64,000 nt of DNA from Panopea generosa (taxonomy: Eukaryota > Mollusca > Bivalvia > Adapedonta > Hiatellidae). Location: assembly GCA_029582155.1 (NCBI GenBank), contig CM055897.1, positions 18,582,535 through 18,646,534 of the forward strand, read 5' to 3'. The position numbers and the translations under genes were made by a program. This document shows, piece after piece, positions 24,370 through 36,984 of this stretch; the stretch's first letter is position 1; every line of letters starts with the position of its first letter. The notes below the pieces were generated by a model. That model had not been told where the DNA came from. It did no database searches and was given only the letters and a program-made list of their open reading frames with translations.

Positions 24370-25615
24370 TATATGTCCCAACAATGACTTCTTCAAATGT
24401 AAATGAGTCCTTAAAAAAAGTGTTCACAAATAAAGGTGACCAGCCTTAAGATCGACAGCTCAGCTATAGCGCACCAAACGAAGAGCTTATCAAGTCTTTT
24501 CCTATCATAATTCAAAGCCCAAAAAAACAGATTGGAAACAAATTGGAACCAATCTGGTCGTCTCTTTACATGCTGACAAATGGTATTTCAAAAGATGTAA
24601 ACGTACCAAGGCTAAAATAGTGTGTACATCATAGTAATATACCAGTAGCTGTTGGATATTTCTAAAATGTAATCTTTAATTTGTTTTAGCATTGACAAAT
24701 GCTGATACATACTGCCATAATGATTCACCCCATCTACTTTAAGTTGCATATAAATACAAACCTTTCCTGTGCATTATTTTAGCAATTTTGTACCTTACGT
24801 GTCCCAGTATGTAAAATTCGATGAAAACATCGTACGAAAGTATCAAATAATATCTAAATAATAGTAATGATTGTTAATTTTGACGATCTTAGCCATTTGT
24901 TTGCTTTTTTTCTCTTTTAGAATAATTTTTCGCAATAAAACCATTATAATTATTAAATATAAGTATAGTTTGATAATATTAGTCATAAAGAGTTATAAGA
25001 TGTCATAAAATACTGCAAATATAAGGACAAACGTGAAATTTGTAAAAGTTGGCGGCCATTTTGGCGGCCATCTTGGACTTTCCGCCATTTTGAAAGTGGG
25101 TCTCTTGTTAAAACAATCAGTTAACCTTGTACTATGTTTGTGCCAAGTTTGGTTTTTTCCTCAAAAACTGCAATATTCTTTCAATATATTACATCATATT
25201 GCCTTACTAGATGGAATACGTCACAGTGTGTATGTGTGTACCTTCTAGGTGTAAGCAGTCCGGTTATCTCAGTAAGCCAGCGAAAGGATTCCGGTTGGAG
25301 TCTGCATATTTTCCTCGCCCTGTTACATGAGGAGTTAAATGAACACACGAACAAAACACAAGAAACTAGATGCAATTAGTCGTTAAATGACAGCGCCTGA
25401 GACCAGTCGACCTGGGAAAACCATAACATATTTGATTCAACATTAAAACGGAACGAATGATCCGTGAAATGTTGTGTCTATGGAACACCTACACATTTCG
25501 TACAGTTACGCATTTTACTCAACGACGCAATCCGTTCTTTTAAAGGGAAACTTTTATTAGAAATGAAAACTGCCGAGTTATAATGTCTCTAACAGAAAAC
25601 AGAAATGATCTAAAG
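24370..25615. other. Non-coding stretch
   Basis: AT-rich. At 25,050-25,095 there is a cluster of GGCGGCCATTTT-like motifs (YY1-like 'gccatttt' and 'gccatctt'), but no associated coding exon was found. Open frames here are short and featureless. Confidence 0.4.
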
Positions 25616-25619
25616 ATGA

Positions 25620-25790
25620 AGCCAGTCAAGTGCAGGAGAGATAACTCTTCCAGCGATGTTTACGTATGGTAACGTGGACAATACATGTTGTAAACTATAA
25701 CATTGAAGTTTAAAATTTAGTCCTCCATCAGTTGGGCCGGAGTGTTCAAGAGAGATAAAAGTGGTGTGAGACATATACTGCTCATGTTTT
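25620..25790 (-). repeat. Composite repeat, copy 2 (module B)
   Basis: Reverse-oriented counterpart of 22,165-22,340, with shared 'ttacgtatggtaacgtggac' and 'ctataacattgaagttt'. It is separated from its module A by about 420 bp that contain other SINE insertions, whereas copy 1 has only about 75 bp there. Confidence 0.75.
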
Positions 25791-25814
25791 TATATACTGT
25801 AGAAGGGTTCTCCA

Positions 25815-26105
25815 TGTAGTGGATTAGTGTTCCAGTGGATAACGCCTTGGACTGCGAACCAAGGGTCGCAGGTTCGATTCCCCGCTCCTCCAACTAAAAA
25901 GAATACTAATGAGTCTTTTTTGGTGAGACTTCAATAAAAGTCAAATTTCAATGTATCGGTGCATGTAAAAGAGCCAGGGACGCTACGAAATGGTATTCTG
26001 TATCTCAGCACTATTCTCCAGAGATCTAAAAGTACTAATACTATTCTGGAGGAGTTGCCCATATGGGAAACCGGTGGCGACGATAAATAAAATTATCATC
26101 ATCAG
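25815..26105 (+). repeat. tRNA-Arg-headed SINE
   Basis: The head has a good A box ('ttccagtggataacgcc'), an anticodon-loop-like 'ctgcgaa' (would be GCG, Arg) and a good B box ('aggttcgattcccc'). The acceptor stem does not pair. The body runs through 'actattctggaggagttgcc' and 'gaaaccggtggcgacgataa' to an AT-rich, ATC-repeat tail near 26,100. It appears nested between modules A and B of composite copy 2. Confidence 0.7.
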
Positions 26106-26205
26106 CCGTGTAGCAAAATGGTCTAAATCGTCATCGTTTATTGACCACTTACTTTTCTCTTCTGAGGTGGTGGGTTCGAGCAAAGCTATGCCAGAAACAA
26201 AAAGG
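26106..26205 (+). repeat. Second tRNA-like SINE head
   Basis: A box-like 'tgtagcaaaatggtctaaat' and B box-like 'tgggttcgagcaaag' spaced about 60 bp apart recall a class II (long variable arm) tRNA ancestor. No intact cloverleaf is present. Confidence 0.45.
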
Positions 26206-26211
26206 TAAACA

Positions 26212-26640
26212 AGCTACTTGCGGATGATCGCGACGGTGTCTATTTAAGACAGTATTCTTAGCGTTACCACACAGGAGTATTATGCCGCAGACACTTAGTA
26301 TGATACCCACCAAGTCACATTAGTCTGACATCTGACCTAAACCTATCCTCTTACTACTGAGCGCCAAGCGAGGAAGCTACTAGTACATTTGTTAAGTCTT
26401 TGGTATGACGTGGCCAGGAATCAATCCCACCACTTCCTCTCCTCATATGAGGCGGACCTTAACGCTAGATCACCGCTGCGGTTCGTTGTCCTTTACTGAA
26501 TAAACTAGAGATGTCATATACATGTTTATTACCTGCCATGTGCTGAAAATGGTGTTAAATCCCAATAAATACCGAAAACGTGGTAGTTGATGATGTAAAT
26601 TGAGGTCGGATTTTGAATACGAGAAGGGCCATTAAAATTG
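26212..26640 (-). repeat. Composite SINE-bearing repeat, copy 2 (module A)
   Basis: Reverse-oriented copy of 21,650-22,090. On the minus strand it carries the same succession: 'ttaatggcccttctcgtatt', the 'tttaacaccattttcagcac' module, then the tRNA-like head and 'gtcgcgat'. Similarity is moderate, so the two copies are old. Confidence 0.78.
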
Positions 26641-26644
26641 TTTA

Positions 26645-28175
26645 TATATTAAAGCCTCATTAAACTTCCGAAATGATTCTGCTATAGAGCATATGTTCAC
26701 ACACCAGTGATCATAAAACAAAAAAATAGTTATCGTTTATTTCCTTTTAAAGAACTAGATTATGTTCACGCACCTTGGACATTTTTTTGAAAATAGCGAT
26801 GAAGCGAATGATACATTGGATATAAGGATAATAATTTTACAGAAATAGTAAATAAACATGTTTCATTAACGATCTTTCATACTAAGAAACAAAATTAACT
26901 AGAAAGGTTCACACATGAAATCTTGACTATATCAATGTAAGAAATAAGTGGAAATATAACGTTACGTTTAATCTATATAGCTGTCTTAGATTGAAATATA
27001 GTTTTTGCAATGATAAAATCTGCAAACAAACAGAGAAACATAAATATAAAATTGAAGTGGGAAAATGTAATTCTCGAACACTTTAATCACTTTTTTAAAG
27101 ACGCTGGTGCTTCCAATTAAGGAAAAAAAAGAAAATTCAACATTATAGTATATTATTTTGTATTTGGGTTAATATGGCAAAAACGTTTAAAAACTATTTT
27201 GAATTAATAGCATTACATTTGAAAGAAGATATTGAAGTTTCTGCGTTTGATGGCTTTTATAATTTTATTAATTTAAAAGTATAGATTGAAACTGAGCTTA
27301 ATATTCCTGAAATTTATGACGATTATGTTATAAATTATATGTGTTTCTCGATATTTCAATTTCAATTGTATAATTGATATAACAATTTTCCCTTTATATA
27401 GCATGTTATTTCTCAGCTTGGATTTGTTTAACAACATACATTGTATACTAACTATGAAACATTTTGTGCATTGTGATGTATTTTGTAATATAATGTATAT
27501 GTTTCAAACTTTAAGGTTGTATATCAGAAAAAAAACAGGAAATAAATATCTTAAAAATAAAATAATTTTTAAAATGAAATCCCCATTCTAAAAAAAGGCA
27601 ACGTTTAAATACTGTTTCGCGTCATAATTCGGACTGTTTCTGAGATGAAACAAACTGTGTAATATATTAACCAGTATCACAAATCAAATCGAAATTAAAA
27701 TGAAATTAAGTGATGCATTTGATATGTCACAAACAATGTTGAAATTTTAGATTATTCTAACCTGGCTAACCTGGACAATAGGAATATATTAAAATGACAT
27801 GTTCAAACAGATATCCTTATGGCTATATGGCGGTCATGATTTGTTTGAAAAAAAACAACAACATTTAAGCCAATTCCAAAAAAAATGATAAATCCTGATA
27901 TATATCCGTTATGAGGGTCTCAAGGAAAACTGACTTTGTCAATTGAGTAAAGTAAATTGAGTCAACCTCAATCAATAAATAATGTTCCTCCTTACTTCCT
28001 TATTGATTTATTTACATGTATTACAGCTTTCTCCGATTATCTATTATTAAATAAAATCAAGAATAGAAATGAAATTGAATTGTTTTTCTTATTGTAAAGT
28101 ATATTGTGTTAAACATTTGTTTACACAATAATATAGAAAGATAATATATATACAGTGCAGAATATACATGAAATG

Positions 28176-28235
<60 letters not shown>

Positions 28236-31200
28236 AAAAAACAACGTAGGACATCACTTTTAGAATAACCAGTTATGTGTATTAAAGCATGGCCTAAAAG
28301 GGATTTGTGTGACGACTTTCACGACATACCGACAGTTTTGAAAAATAAAAAGGAACAACTGAAATGAAGTAAATTGAAATATTAAGCAATGTGATACTTT
28401 GGTGTTTATGATTGTTTATGTTAAAGATTACCAAACTATGCGAATGTTGTAAAACTGTGAAACATTGAATTAATATTGCTATTTTACCAATTAAACACAT
28501 AGTTTAATTTAGTCTCTGAAAGGCAAAGGAAAAGAAAGAAAACTCGCACTAAAATATCTAAAAAATTATAGTTTTCAAATAATTTAAACCATGTAATTAT
28601 TATATAGAACTACACTGTTATAATTCGAATATCAAACTATATTAGTTAGTTAACATGTTATATGCGTATATATATTGAATTTATTTTACTGGGTAGATCC
28701 AGCGTCGATGAATGACACGTGCCGCATTTAACAGTTTAACGACCTTCAGCCCAACATTCTGACTCGCAATATACACTGAGGGACTTTAAAACGCTAAAGT
28801 CGGACCTTTATAAAATAAAAAAAGCCTTTTGTCTATCAATTTTAATCACACATGGCAACAATAAACATCCACATAAGCCTGGCAACTACCTTTTGCAGCG
28901 ATTAAGCAACACATCTCCGAATATTTAAAGCATGATATTGAACAAGGCCGCGGGAAAAGTCATTTCTGTTTCTCGGAAAGGCTGACGAGCGTTTATGCGT
29001 CTTCACAAATCATCTCAGACATATTAAGTTCCACAACAATGAGCTTGTTATCATTCATGGCAATATGACAGTTGGGTCTTACATTGACGACGTTGGTACG
29101 TCCTGTCGCACTAGCGTTTTTTTTCGACGTAATCATTGTGGAGGTCATTTTTTCTTTCAACATGGTTATTCTCCGATACATACGGCACGCTTTACAACAG
29201 TTTGTTTTTCAAGTCAATGCCATTAGGATTGTAGTATTGCCATCTTCGTCCCCAGACACGTTTCCAATTGAGAATGCCTGAAACGAGTTAACGCATTAAC
29301 GCTCATGGGCCACCTACGAATTTCCTAAGCCATGGTTTAGGAATGGACAAAACATTCCCAAGCAATGTATTAAAAATGTGCTTTTAAAGAAAAGAGATCC
29401 ATGCATTGTTACAAATGGCAGTTATCTCCGCTTTTTATTGCAAAGTTTAAGATGTTGCTTTCTAAAACTTTTATTCACAGAAAATTGTTAATATTTTTAA
29501 ATATAATTCACACAATTTGTTAATCTTATGTGGATGTTTATTGTTGCCAATGTTTATTGCAATTGCTAAACAATTTTGCGTTTTTGAAGTCTCTCATTGT
29601 AAACCAAAAGTCAGCAATATATAACAAATAGACAGATCAGATGGTTATCAAATTTATGTCAATTCAAATATAATGCAATCTAAAGCGGGAATATAATTAA
29701 TTATCATAAAATTTTGCGCATCAACGCTAGGAAACTCATTCTAACAATATTTTGACAAGCTTTGATAGTTAAACCAATCGCTGAGGAAATTAATAAATAC
29801 ATTAAATCATACTATTTGATTATTGAGTGACAATTCTAAAATTTTAAAAATAAAATGACATTACAATACTTTCAAAGCCACTAGAATTGTAACCGATTGA
29901 ACTGTATGAGGACATCTTCCAATGAATTTATGTAACTATATCTAACCAATCAAAATAAACTTTCAAGTCGACTTAAACCGAAGAAGTAATTTCACTTTTA
30001 AACAAAAACATTCACTCTTGTCTATCGTAAATCTGTATGAACATATCATTAACATGTGTCAATATGGAAAGGAAACTAACAGATCGATGGTAAGTCTTTG
30101 TTTCATACAAATGACAATGATGTTTGATTATTATTTTAAGCATTTTAGAACCTGGTGCAATTACTTAATAAATAATTCTTGTTGTCAATACGTTTTGACC
30201 AAATTGTTCTTTTCATGGGGTATGCTTTTTATATACTTTAAAATACAAAAGCATGGTTAAGTATGAATATTTCAATTCATTTACAGTCCGATTGATCCAG
30301 TTATTTTAAAAGTATTGTTATGTCATTTTATTTTCTAAGTGGCTTGTATTTGGAGTTTGTCGCGTGTCATATTACAGGGGTTATGGCAACTAAACATACA
30401 CAAACTTATTATACTCGTATGTATATGCAAATAATATATTGTCAAAATGATTAAACATTCGCTCAATAATTCAAGCATTACCTGAATAATTCCAAAATGG
30501 TATAAAAGATTATTTATCACTAAACTTTGCATGGGATTAATTTGAACAATCCACTGTTGTTTTACTCGAGTGTCTTGTTTTATATCATTGGGAGTTGGTA
30601 GAAAATAAACTTTATGTTTTTTAAACATATTTTGATGAAATTATGTGTATAGATATTTAACCTGAAATCAGACACAGGTGATTGGTTTAAAGGTTATTCA
30701 AATCCAGTTTACGGTTACTAAAATGAGAAAAAGGTTTCCGCTTAATAACTTAAATTGCTTTCCTTTAATTATACTAATATATTATAAAACGATTACGAAG
30801 AAAGTTCAGATCTGATCATTTGCTCTCGCGTCTTTTTCCTTGCTAGAACAATATCTGAATGTTGATTGTGAGAGGCCACCAAAGTCGAGTGTTGGACATG
30901 CGACATCTGCCGTGAGCAGCTTGAATACTTTCAACTGCACTACTTATCTGCTTTGTTTCCACTAAAATATTTCTCTGAACTTGGCTGTAAAGTTTCTACC
31001 ACAAAATGAAAGCTTTGGGTGTATAAGTCAATCCGGCCAAGGTCACTGTTTCTTTAAACGAAAAAAAAAACAAAACAGTTTCTGCTTAATAAGTTTAGAT
31101 TTTTTGCAATATGCTTTGATGAGCTTGTGTATGCAGGTTTCTAGTGTGCTAAATGAAGTTACTTTGTTTCATACTGTTTTACATAAAGTTAACAAGTATT

Positions 31201-31700
31201 GTTTAAAATGCTTTTGGCTAAATTGCCGTTCGCTTAAGATCTTGAACACATATTCTTTTCAAATATTCAATTACATGTACTCTTATGTTTGAGTGCTTTA
31301 ATTTTATGTCCAAAAGTATATTTTCCTTGCGTTTCGTTTCAGTTTTGGACATAGCAGAATGTGATGTGATTAAAGAAAACTGAAAGATCTACAACGTCTA
31401 TTAGATGAAATAAGATGAACCAAACGTATGAAAATAGACAATTTGAAAGTAAAATGTTTTGCTATTTGATGCGAATTAAGTACAATTTCATCATTAACAT
31501 GCCAATAACCTCCACTTTGTGGTAAACTTTCATTATAGTAATAAAATGCATAACTAAAGACGTTTCTGCAGATTGTTACTGCACATCGGTATGCGCATAT
31601 TTCCTTTCTGTTTCTTTTATTTTTGAGTTTTAATTTCTCCGTTTGGTTCATTTAGATACGAGTCATTCGGATATCATCAAAATATATTTCGCATCGAGTA
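26645..31700. other. Long AT-rich non-coding stretch
   Basis: No supported gene in 5 kb. A (CA)n microsatellite occupies 28,181-28,231. A faint tRNA-like relic on the minus strand ('agctgctcacggcagatg') lies near 30,880-30,950. A minus-strand frame at 28,993-29,181 in a slightly GC-richer patch has no recognisable domain. A 103-residue frame at 30,981-31,292 has composition expected of AT-rich chance frames. Confidence 0.45.
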
Positions 31701-31718
31701 TTTTTTCACATTTTCAAG

Positions 31719-32281
31719 ATGTCATCCATAAATAAATCTGAGAAGGATAAGTTTTTGTCAAAGAAACGATCTAAAAGCATGGATGAGTACAGGTTCTTTC
31801 GTCCTCAACCTCCAGAAACGTACCAACCCGTACACAGCGAAACAACGGACGGAAATATCGCCATAGCTCGTAGTGATACTATTCCGGACAGTACATTTTC
31901 GGATATGGATAATTTGTCTCAAAATGCTAATGACAGTGTGACTGAAACAACATTCATACCTGGATGGCGACAAAGAAGGACAACTGTAGAAGTTGATCAT
32001 TTAGCTGACCAAGTGGAATGCAACAGTTGTGACGAAACACTTCGATTAAAAGATATTGCGGAATAACCTAGGCATGGCTATGGTTCATTATTATATATAA
32101 ACTGTACCTTTTGAGTTTGAAGTTTGAGAAAAATTGGTAACGAACAAGATGCACCGAGTTAGCCGGAAAGATCCAAAAGTATTTGACATCAACAAAAATG
32201 CAGCATTAGATAAATGCTTTATCAATATTTTTTCCATGCATCACATAGACATTATGATTAGAAATTTACTATATTGAGATA
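31719..32281 (+). pseudogene. Mutator-like transposase, N-terminal fragment
   Basis: ATG at 31,719 opens 115 codons of compositionally protein-like sequence: a basic, Ser-rich start and an acidic middle, then 'GWRQRRTTVEVDHLADQV' and 'CNSCDETLRL'. This matches the N-terminal signature of Mutator-like transposases (a conserved VD-LA-QL segment followed by a C-x2-C). After the TAA at 32,064 the family pattern continues in frame ('RHGYGSLLYINCTF', with further stops) and then in another frame ('KVFDINKNAALDKC', 'MHHIDIMIRNLL'). Thus the gene is truncated and mutated, and the catalytic core is missing. It may be the N-terminal counterpart, though not necessarily the same copy, of the C-terminal piece at 18.8 kb. 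Confidence 0.62.
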
Positions 32282-32479
32282 AAACACCGTAAAACAATAA
32301 TGAAATGTGTTGGGACCTGAAACCTATGATTATTAGTCAGGGGCTCTGTCAAGCTCCAATTAGTGAATGTAAGTCATCAGATCAAAGTCATCTTAGTATT
32401 AAACAATGAAAGTTACCTAGGATTTCTGCTGCAAATTATTATCAAATACTGCTTTTTTAGTTTGAATTTTACTGATAAT

Positions 32480-32960
32480 TGATTGGTGCTGGAACTGACC
32501 TATATGCCTTGCTAAAACTAACCAATACAGACTTGTTTCATGAAACCAGAGATTTCTTTATGCTTCGTCTTTGATTTCAGTATTCCAGTTTGATGAAATG
32601 ATTTTAGTAGTCAAAGTTGACTTTTATTTAAATATGTTTTGAAAATTTAATAATGGAAACCTGTACAATACTAACCAATACAGACTAGCTTTATGTTACC
32701 ACAAATTTCGTTATGCTTTGTCTTTGTTTTCAATATTCCAGTTTGGTGAAATGATTTTAGTAGTCAAATTTGACTTTTATTCAAATATTTTTGAAAATTT
32801 AATAATGGAAAACAGTACAAAACTAACCAATATAGACTAGCTTTATGTAACCACGGCTTTCTTTATGTTTTATCTTAGCTTTCTGTATTCCAGTTTGTTG
32901 AAATGATTTTAGTAGCCTAAATTGATTTTTTCAAAAATTGTTTTCTGAAAAATTGATAAA
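32480..32960. repeat. ~152-bp tandem repeat, 3 copies
   Basis: Copies share 'actaaccaatacagacta', 'atattccagtttggtgaaat' and 'gattttagtagtcaaa'. The first motif recurs near 32,516, 32,671 and 32,821, giving periods of 155 and 150 bp. No coding potential. Confidence 0.85.
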
Positions 32961-33115
32961 TGAAGGTTAACCAGTACTCGAGCACACCTATCTTTGCACG
33001 TAAAAAGCAACTTTCCCCGTTGAATCAATGGTGAGAAATGGACGCATACTTTCGTGTGAGAGTCATCATAGAGAATGTAACTTGGCAGGGATTTGAACTA
33101 GCAACATCTTCATTG
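32961..33115 (-). repeat. tRNA-derived SINE relic
   Basis: Shares 'ccagtactcgagcacac' and the pattern around 'gttgaatcaatggtgagaaa' with the SINE at 35,700. On the minus strand 'ctagttcaaatccctgcc' resembles a pol III B box. Confidence 0.6.
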
Positions 33116-33189
33116 ATAGCTACTATGAATACTACTACTACTACTTTTAATACTACTATCAACAATAATAATAATAATAAGATAATAAT

Positions 33190-35350
33190 TATAAAAATAA
33201 TAATAATATTATAAATAGTTTCAAGTTTATTCAGCAATCGGCAAATATTGCCTTTGGCCATTTACAAAGTTATACAAAGAAATATGGAAAAGACAATACA
33301 TATTGTAACAAACATATATAACGAACATTACACAAATAACAACACATCACATGTACATTAATCCTTCGAAGCAATGATACTTTCAAGGGTATTTTTTTCT
33401 TATTACAAGAGCTTCTTGAATAAATTTTGAAATTTTGAACAACATCTTTTATTCTTAGACGACATGAAATCTGTAATTTATTGAGTGTAGGCCAAGCCTT
33501 GCGGTATTTCGTACGAACTTTGTTGTTTTTAGTACAACATAGTAAGAAATGCTATTCTGACTCAATAAACATTATGGTTGCAAAGTTTGCATAATCTATC
33601 AGCACGATCAATACCATTATAGTGTCCGGTCTCAATTTCAAGAGAATGTGAGCTTAAGCTTAAGCACTTATATTACTTTAGTAGAGAATCATTTTTAAGT
33701 TTGTCAAAATAGTCTTCATAGCAAAATATGCTTTTAATAATCAAGTTTAGGGGAGTTGTGTATACTCATACTCCATTATGAACAAACTGGTCTTGCAATC
33801 GCCTTTAAAATAAAGAGAAATAATTGGCATTGGTCCGAAAGTCGTTAGTTAAATTCGAATAACCAAGATTGTCAATAATAGTTCTAATCCGATTAGCCTA
33901 TCAACTCCCATTTATGTTATTACATTGATCAATATAAATGCTGTATATAGGTGAGTTAATATCACTCATGACCTTTAACCAAAACTTTAACGACCTTTCC
34001 TAGTTATTACAGTTAATGGAAATCGCCCTAATTCCCCATAAACAGCATTATTTGACACATGTTAACGTACTCCCAAAATATACATGTACTTGCAAAATTT
34101 GATATGCAATTTATCCATTTCTTTATAAATATACACGCCCCAAGCTTCAGCTCCATACAATAAAATTGGTACAACCATGAAATCGAATAATGACAGTTTT
34201 GTTTTAATATCTAACGGTACTCTATCAAACACCGAATGCCCTTAAGGCTTGATCAAATAAAGTTTTAACAGTGTTTGGCAGGTTACCGGTGTGGGTTAAG
34301 TTAATACCTAAATATGTTAAGTTATCTACCATTTCATTTTTTCTCTCCATTTTTCAACAATTCCACATTACGAATTGTTTTCCTTTTTATTTACATTTAT
34401 TTTCAAACCCTATTTATGCAAGTATTGGTAAATACTATTAATCTGAGCCTGTAGGCGAAAAGGATAAGATATCTTGTCAACATAATCAGTAAGTGCCTCA
34501 AAATTGATTTTAGCGACAATATCATTTATAAACAAAATGAACAATATGAGCGACAGTGGCTCTCCTAGCTTCAAGCCCAACGTGACGTTGAAGAACTCTG
34601 ACAAATCCATATTCGATGAAAGTTAATCACATAATTTAACATTGTTATATATAGAATTTATCATATGTACTATTTTACAGCTAATACCAGATTGAAGGAA
34701 TTTCACGAGGAGAGCATCCCTTATAACAGTGTCAAATGCTTTTTCATAGTCAATGAATACACACCATAATTTAGAGTTAGCGGATAATACATTTTGTAAA
34801 ATAGAATGTAAAATAAATACTGCATCTGTGGTAAAGCGTTTATCACGAAAATTGTGCATCATTAAAAACATTTTCGGTTTCACACCAATTATTTATTCGG
34901 TTTCTTAAGGTTAAGGAAAAAATCTTACCGATTGTATTTACTTACGTTATCCCGCGATAATTTGAAAGATTACCAATATTTCCTTTTTTATGAATGGGGA
35001 CAATTACACAGTTACACCAAGCCTAGGGATAAATACCCGAGTTATAGATAATATTAAACATCGTACATAAGTAAGGACTTATAAAATCACTCGCTTCAAT
35101 AAAGAAATAAGCTACATTGTTATAATAAACGGCGCTTTTGTTTCTATTCAATGAAGAAGTTGTTTTTCGTATTTCTTCGATACTGAACGAAGCATCTAAC
35201 ATTTCAATGCGTATCGTCTCATCACGAGTTCGGCTATAATCTTCCATGTTTTCATGGACATGAGGTGTATTAGAAATTGACGTAAAATGATCAACAAAGT
35301 CGCTCATACTCATATCGTTTTGGTTATTGTTTTTTCTTATAAGTTAACTT
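33190..35350 (-). mobile_element. 5'-truncated CR1/L2-type LINE
   Basis: A minus-strand non-LTR retrotransposon remnant. It starts inside the region before the reverse transcriptase (35,313-35,023 has 'SIEEIRK' and 'LCTMFNIIYNSGIYP'). It then passes through 'FIDYEKAFDTV' (motif A) and 'LGLKLGEPLSLILFILFIND' (motif B). The motif C region is degraded to 'TDYVD' instead of a Y-x-D-D box. The 3' region ends at about 33,215 with 'tgctgaataaacttgaaact' followed by an ATT-rich tail at 33,120-33,205. Several stops and frameshifts break the frame. A 5' truncation with a short microsatellite-like 3' tail is typical for this class. Confidence 0.85.
34410..34883 (-). pseudogene. Reverse transcriptase domain of the truncated LINE
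   Basis: Two adjacent minus-strand frames (34,883-34,623 and 34,610-34,410) carry the palm of an RVT_1 reverse transcriptase: 'FIDYEKAFDTV' with the first catalytic Asp, then 'GLKLGEPLSLILFILFIND'. The second catalytic pair is lost. A stop and frame change separate the two frames. Not functional. Confidence 0.85.
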
Positions 35351-35699
35351 ATATATATATTTCCAGAACTTTTTGGGTGATTTTTCACTTAAATTAATAA
35401 TAGTAGTAATTTTATTATATAGTATATTTTCTTTATACTTTCTGTTTGTATCAAACAATGACATCATGGAATATGGACATTTTTAACAAAATAGTAAAAT
35501 AATAAATATTGCTTTTCTATTTTTGGTGTTTTTTCTAACATATTGCTCTGTACGGTTAAACAAAAACGTGTCACAGTAGCAAAATATGCATAACAAAGAA
35601 ACTGACCTTAATATATGATTGATTGATTGAATATTTATCGTCTTTTTATGCCATCGAAGACTAACAAACGATCAGTTAAACTAACCACAGTCCTGGGAT

Positions 35700-35918
35700 C
35701 CTGAAAGGTTAATTAGTACTCTAGCACACACCATCTCTGCATGTTACTGATTATTACTTTCCCATTTGAATCAGCTGTGAGAGATGAATGATAATTAGAC
35801 ACAATGTTGTATATCTGTTATCACGGAGACTGTTGCCGGGTTGGAATTCGAACTCACGACCCCTGAATTGATAGTCAGACGTGTTACCCACTGAGCTAAT
35901 CGAGCCTGGCTACCTTGA
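35700..35918 (-). repeat. tRNA-derived SINE
   Basis: On the minus strand the head has a clean A box ('ttagctcagtgggtaacacg'), an anticodon-like stem-loop around 'tctgactatcaattcag' and a clean B box ('gtgagttcgaattcc'). The acceptor ends do not pair, and the body matches the relic at 32,961-33,115, so it is a SINE and not a tRNA gene. Confidence 0.75.
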
Positions 35919-36439
35919 TATATAGATATACCCTTGACGCCAAATTTCACAAAGCCAGAAGGTCAGTTTTAGATCTCATCTCGACAAGGTGAATACTGTA
36001 CCAAGTTTTCCAAAGGGATAAGAAGATATGGAACAGACTTGAAACGTCATATGGATGGACAATATTTCTATATTTCCCGTCGGCAATGTGACAGGGGATA
36101 ACATGAGTATATGGTTTAAAAAAATCAAATTTGTATTGAGTTTATTACATGAATCTTGAAAATGAGAGCCTGTTCAACCCATTACAGGAATGCTTCACAT
36201 TGGCTCAGGTCACAGACAGATTGAGAGTCTCATGTCAGTACTTGAAATTTCAGTTTTTAATTCATACACTATGAAGAGACGTGAAATTGAAGTAGCCGGG
36301 CCAATCTTATTCATTACACAAATAACTTGTACGGAAGCACTGAATGAAGAAGTGACAATGATTTAAAAAGGCCAATGGTAATTTGTAATGTATTATAATT
36401 TTCAGTTTATTTCACCATGATAAACATGTGTTATGACTG

Positions 36440-36500
36440 AGAATTTGAGCGGGATCGAACCCGTGACCACTTGATTGGTTCTCTGGTCTGACATGAAGTG
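36440..36500 (-). repeat. tRNA-like relic with B box
   Basis: On the minus strand 'gtggtcacgggttcgatccc' is an excellent pol III B box preceded by an anticodon-arm-like segment. No A box or acceptor stem is intact. Confidence 0.5.
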
Positions 36501-36704
36501 TACTATATTTTATGTTGTTTATATTCATATCAGTGCACTGATGTGACAAGTCATCTAACAATGATTGAAATATATAATCTTTAGCTACTGGTTAGAGGTT
36601 GATAGAGATTATCTCATGGGTCTTTGTCTGTCACCATCTAGTCGTAAAAAATATATGTTTTACATTGATTCTATACTAGAAACGCATAGTTTATATGTAT
36701 AATG

Positions 36705-36800
36705 ATAAAGCCTGGGGATCGAATCTGCAGCATCTGATGTGAGCAGCCAACACGCTATCCACTGCACAACCACTCCGCTTGAATCGGTGTACAGAGACGA
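36705..36800 (-). repeat. tRNA-like SINE head
   Basis: On the minus strand 'gttgtgcagtggatagcgtg' and 'gcagattcgatccccagg' form an A/B box pair of normal spacing. No intact tRNA fold. Confidence 0.5.
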
Positions 36801-36984
36801 ATGTCATTCAGTTTTTACCAGATGTGTATGTTTATAACGTTTATAACGTAAAGATCCTGGTCAGTGTTTTGACCTTAATCATAACAGAAGCTGCTGCTGG
36901 GTTATAGCCTTTGGATTGTTCAGCTATACCTGCTTTGTACTGCTTTATTAATGTACATCGCCATTTATTTCCTTATTTAAAATA

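Noticed and set aside
25815..25892. Possible tRNA-Arg gene
   Set aside because: The anticodon and T stems are imperfect, the acceptor arms do not pair, and a SINE body follows directly.
28993..29281. Overlapping frames on both strands in a slightly GC-richer patch
   Set aside because: No domain, signal or splice structure was recognised and neither strand is favoured.
35840..35918. Possible tRNA gene on the minus strand
   Set aside because: A and B boxes are good, but the acceptor stem does not pair and the sequence continues into a SINE body shared with 32,961-33,115.
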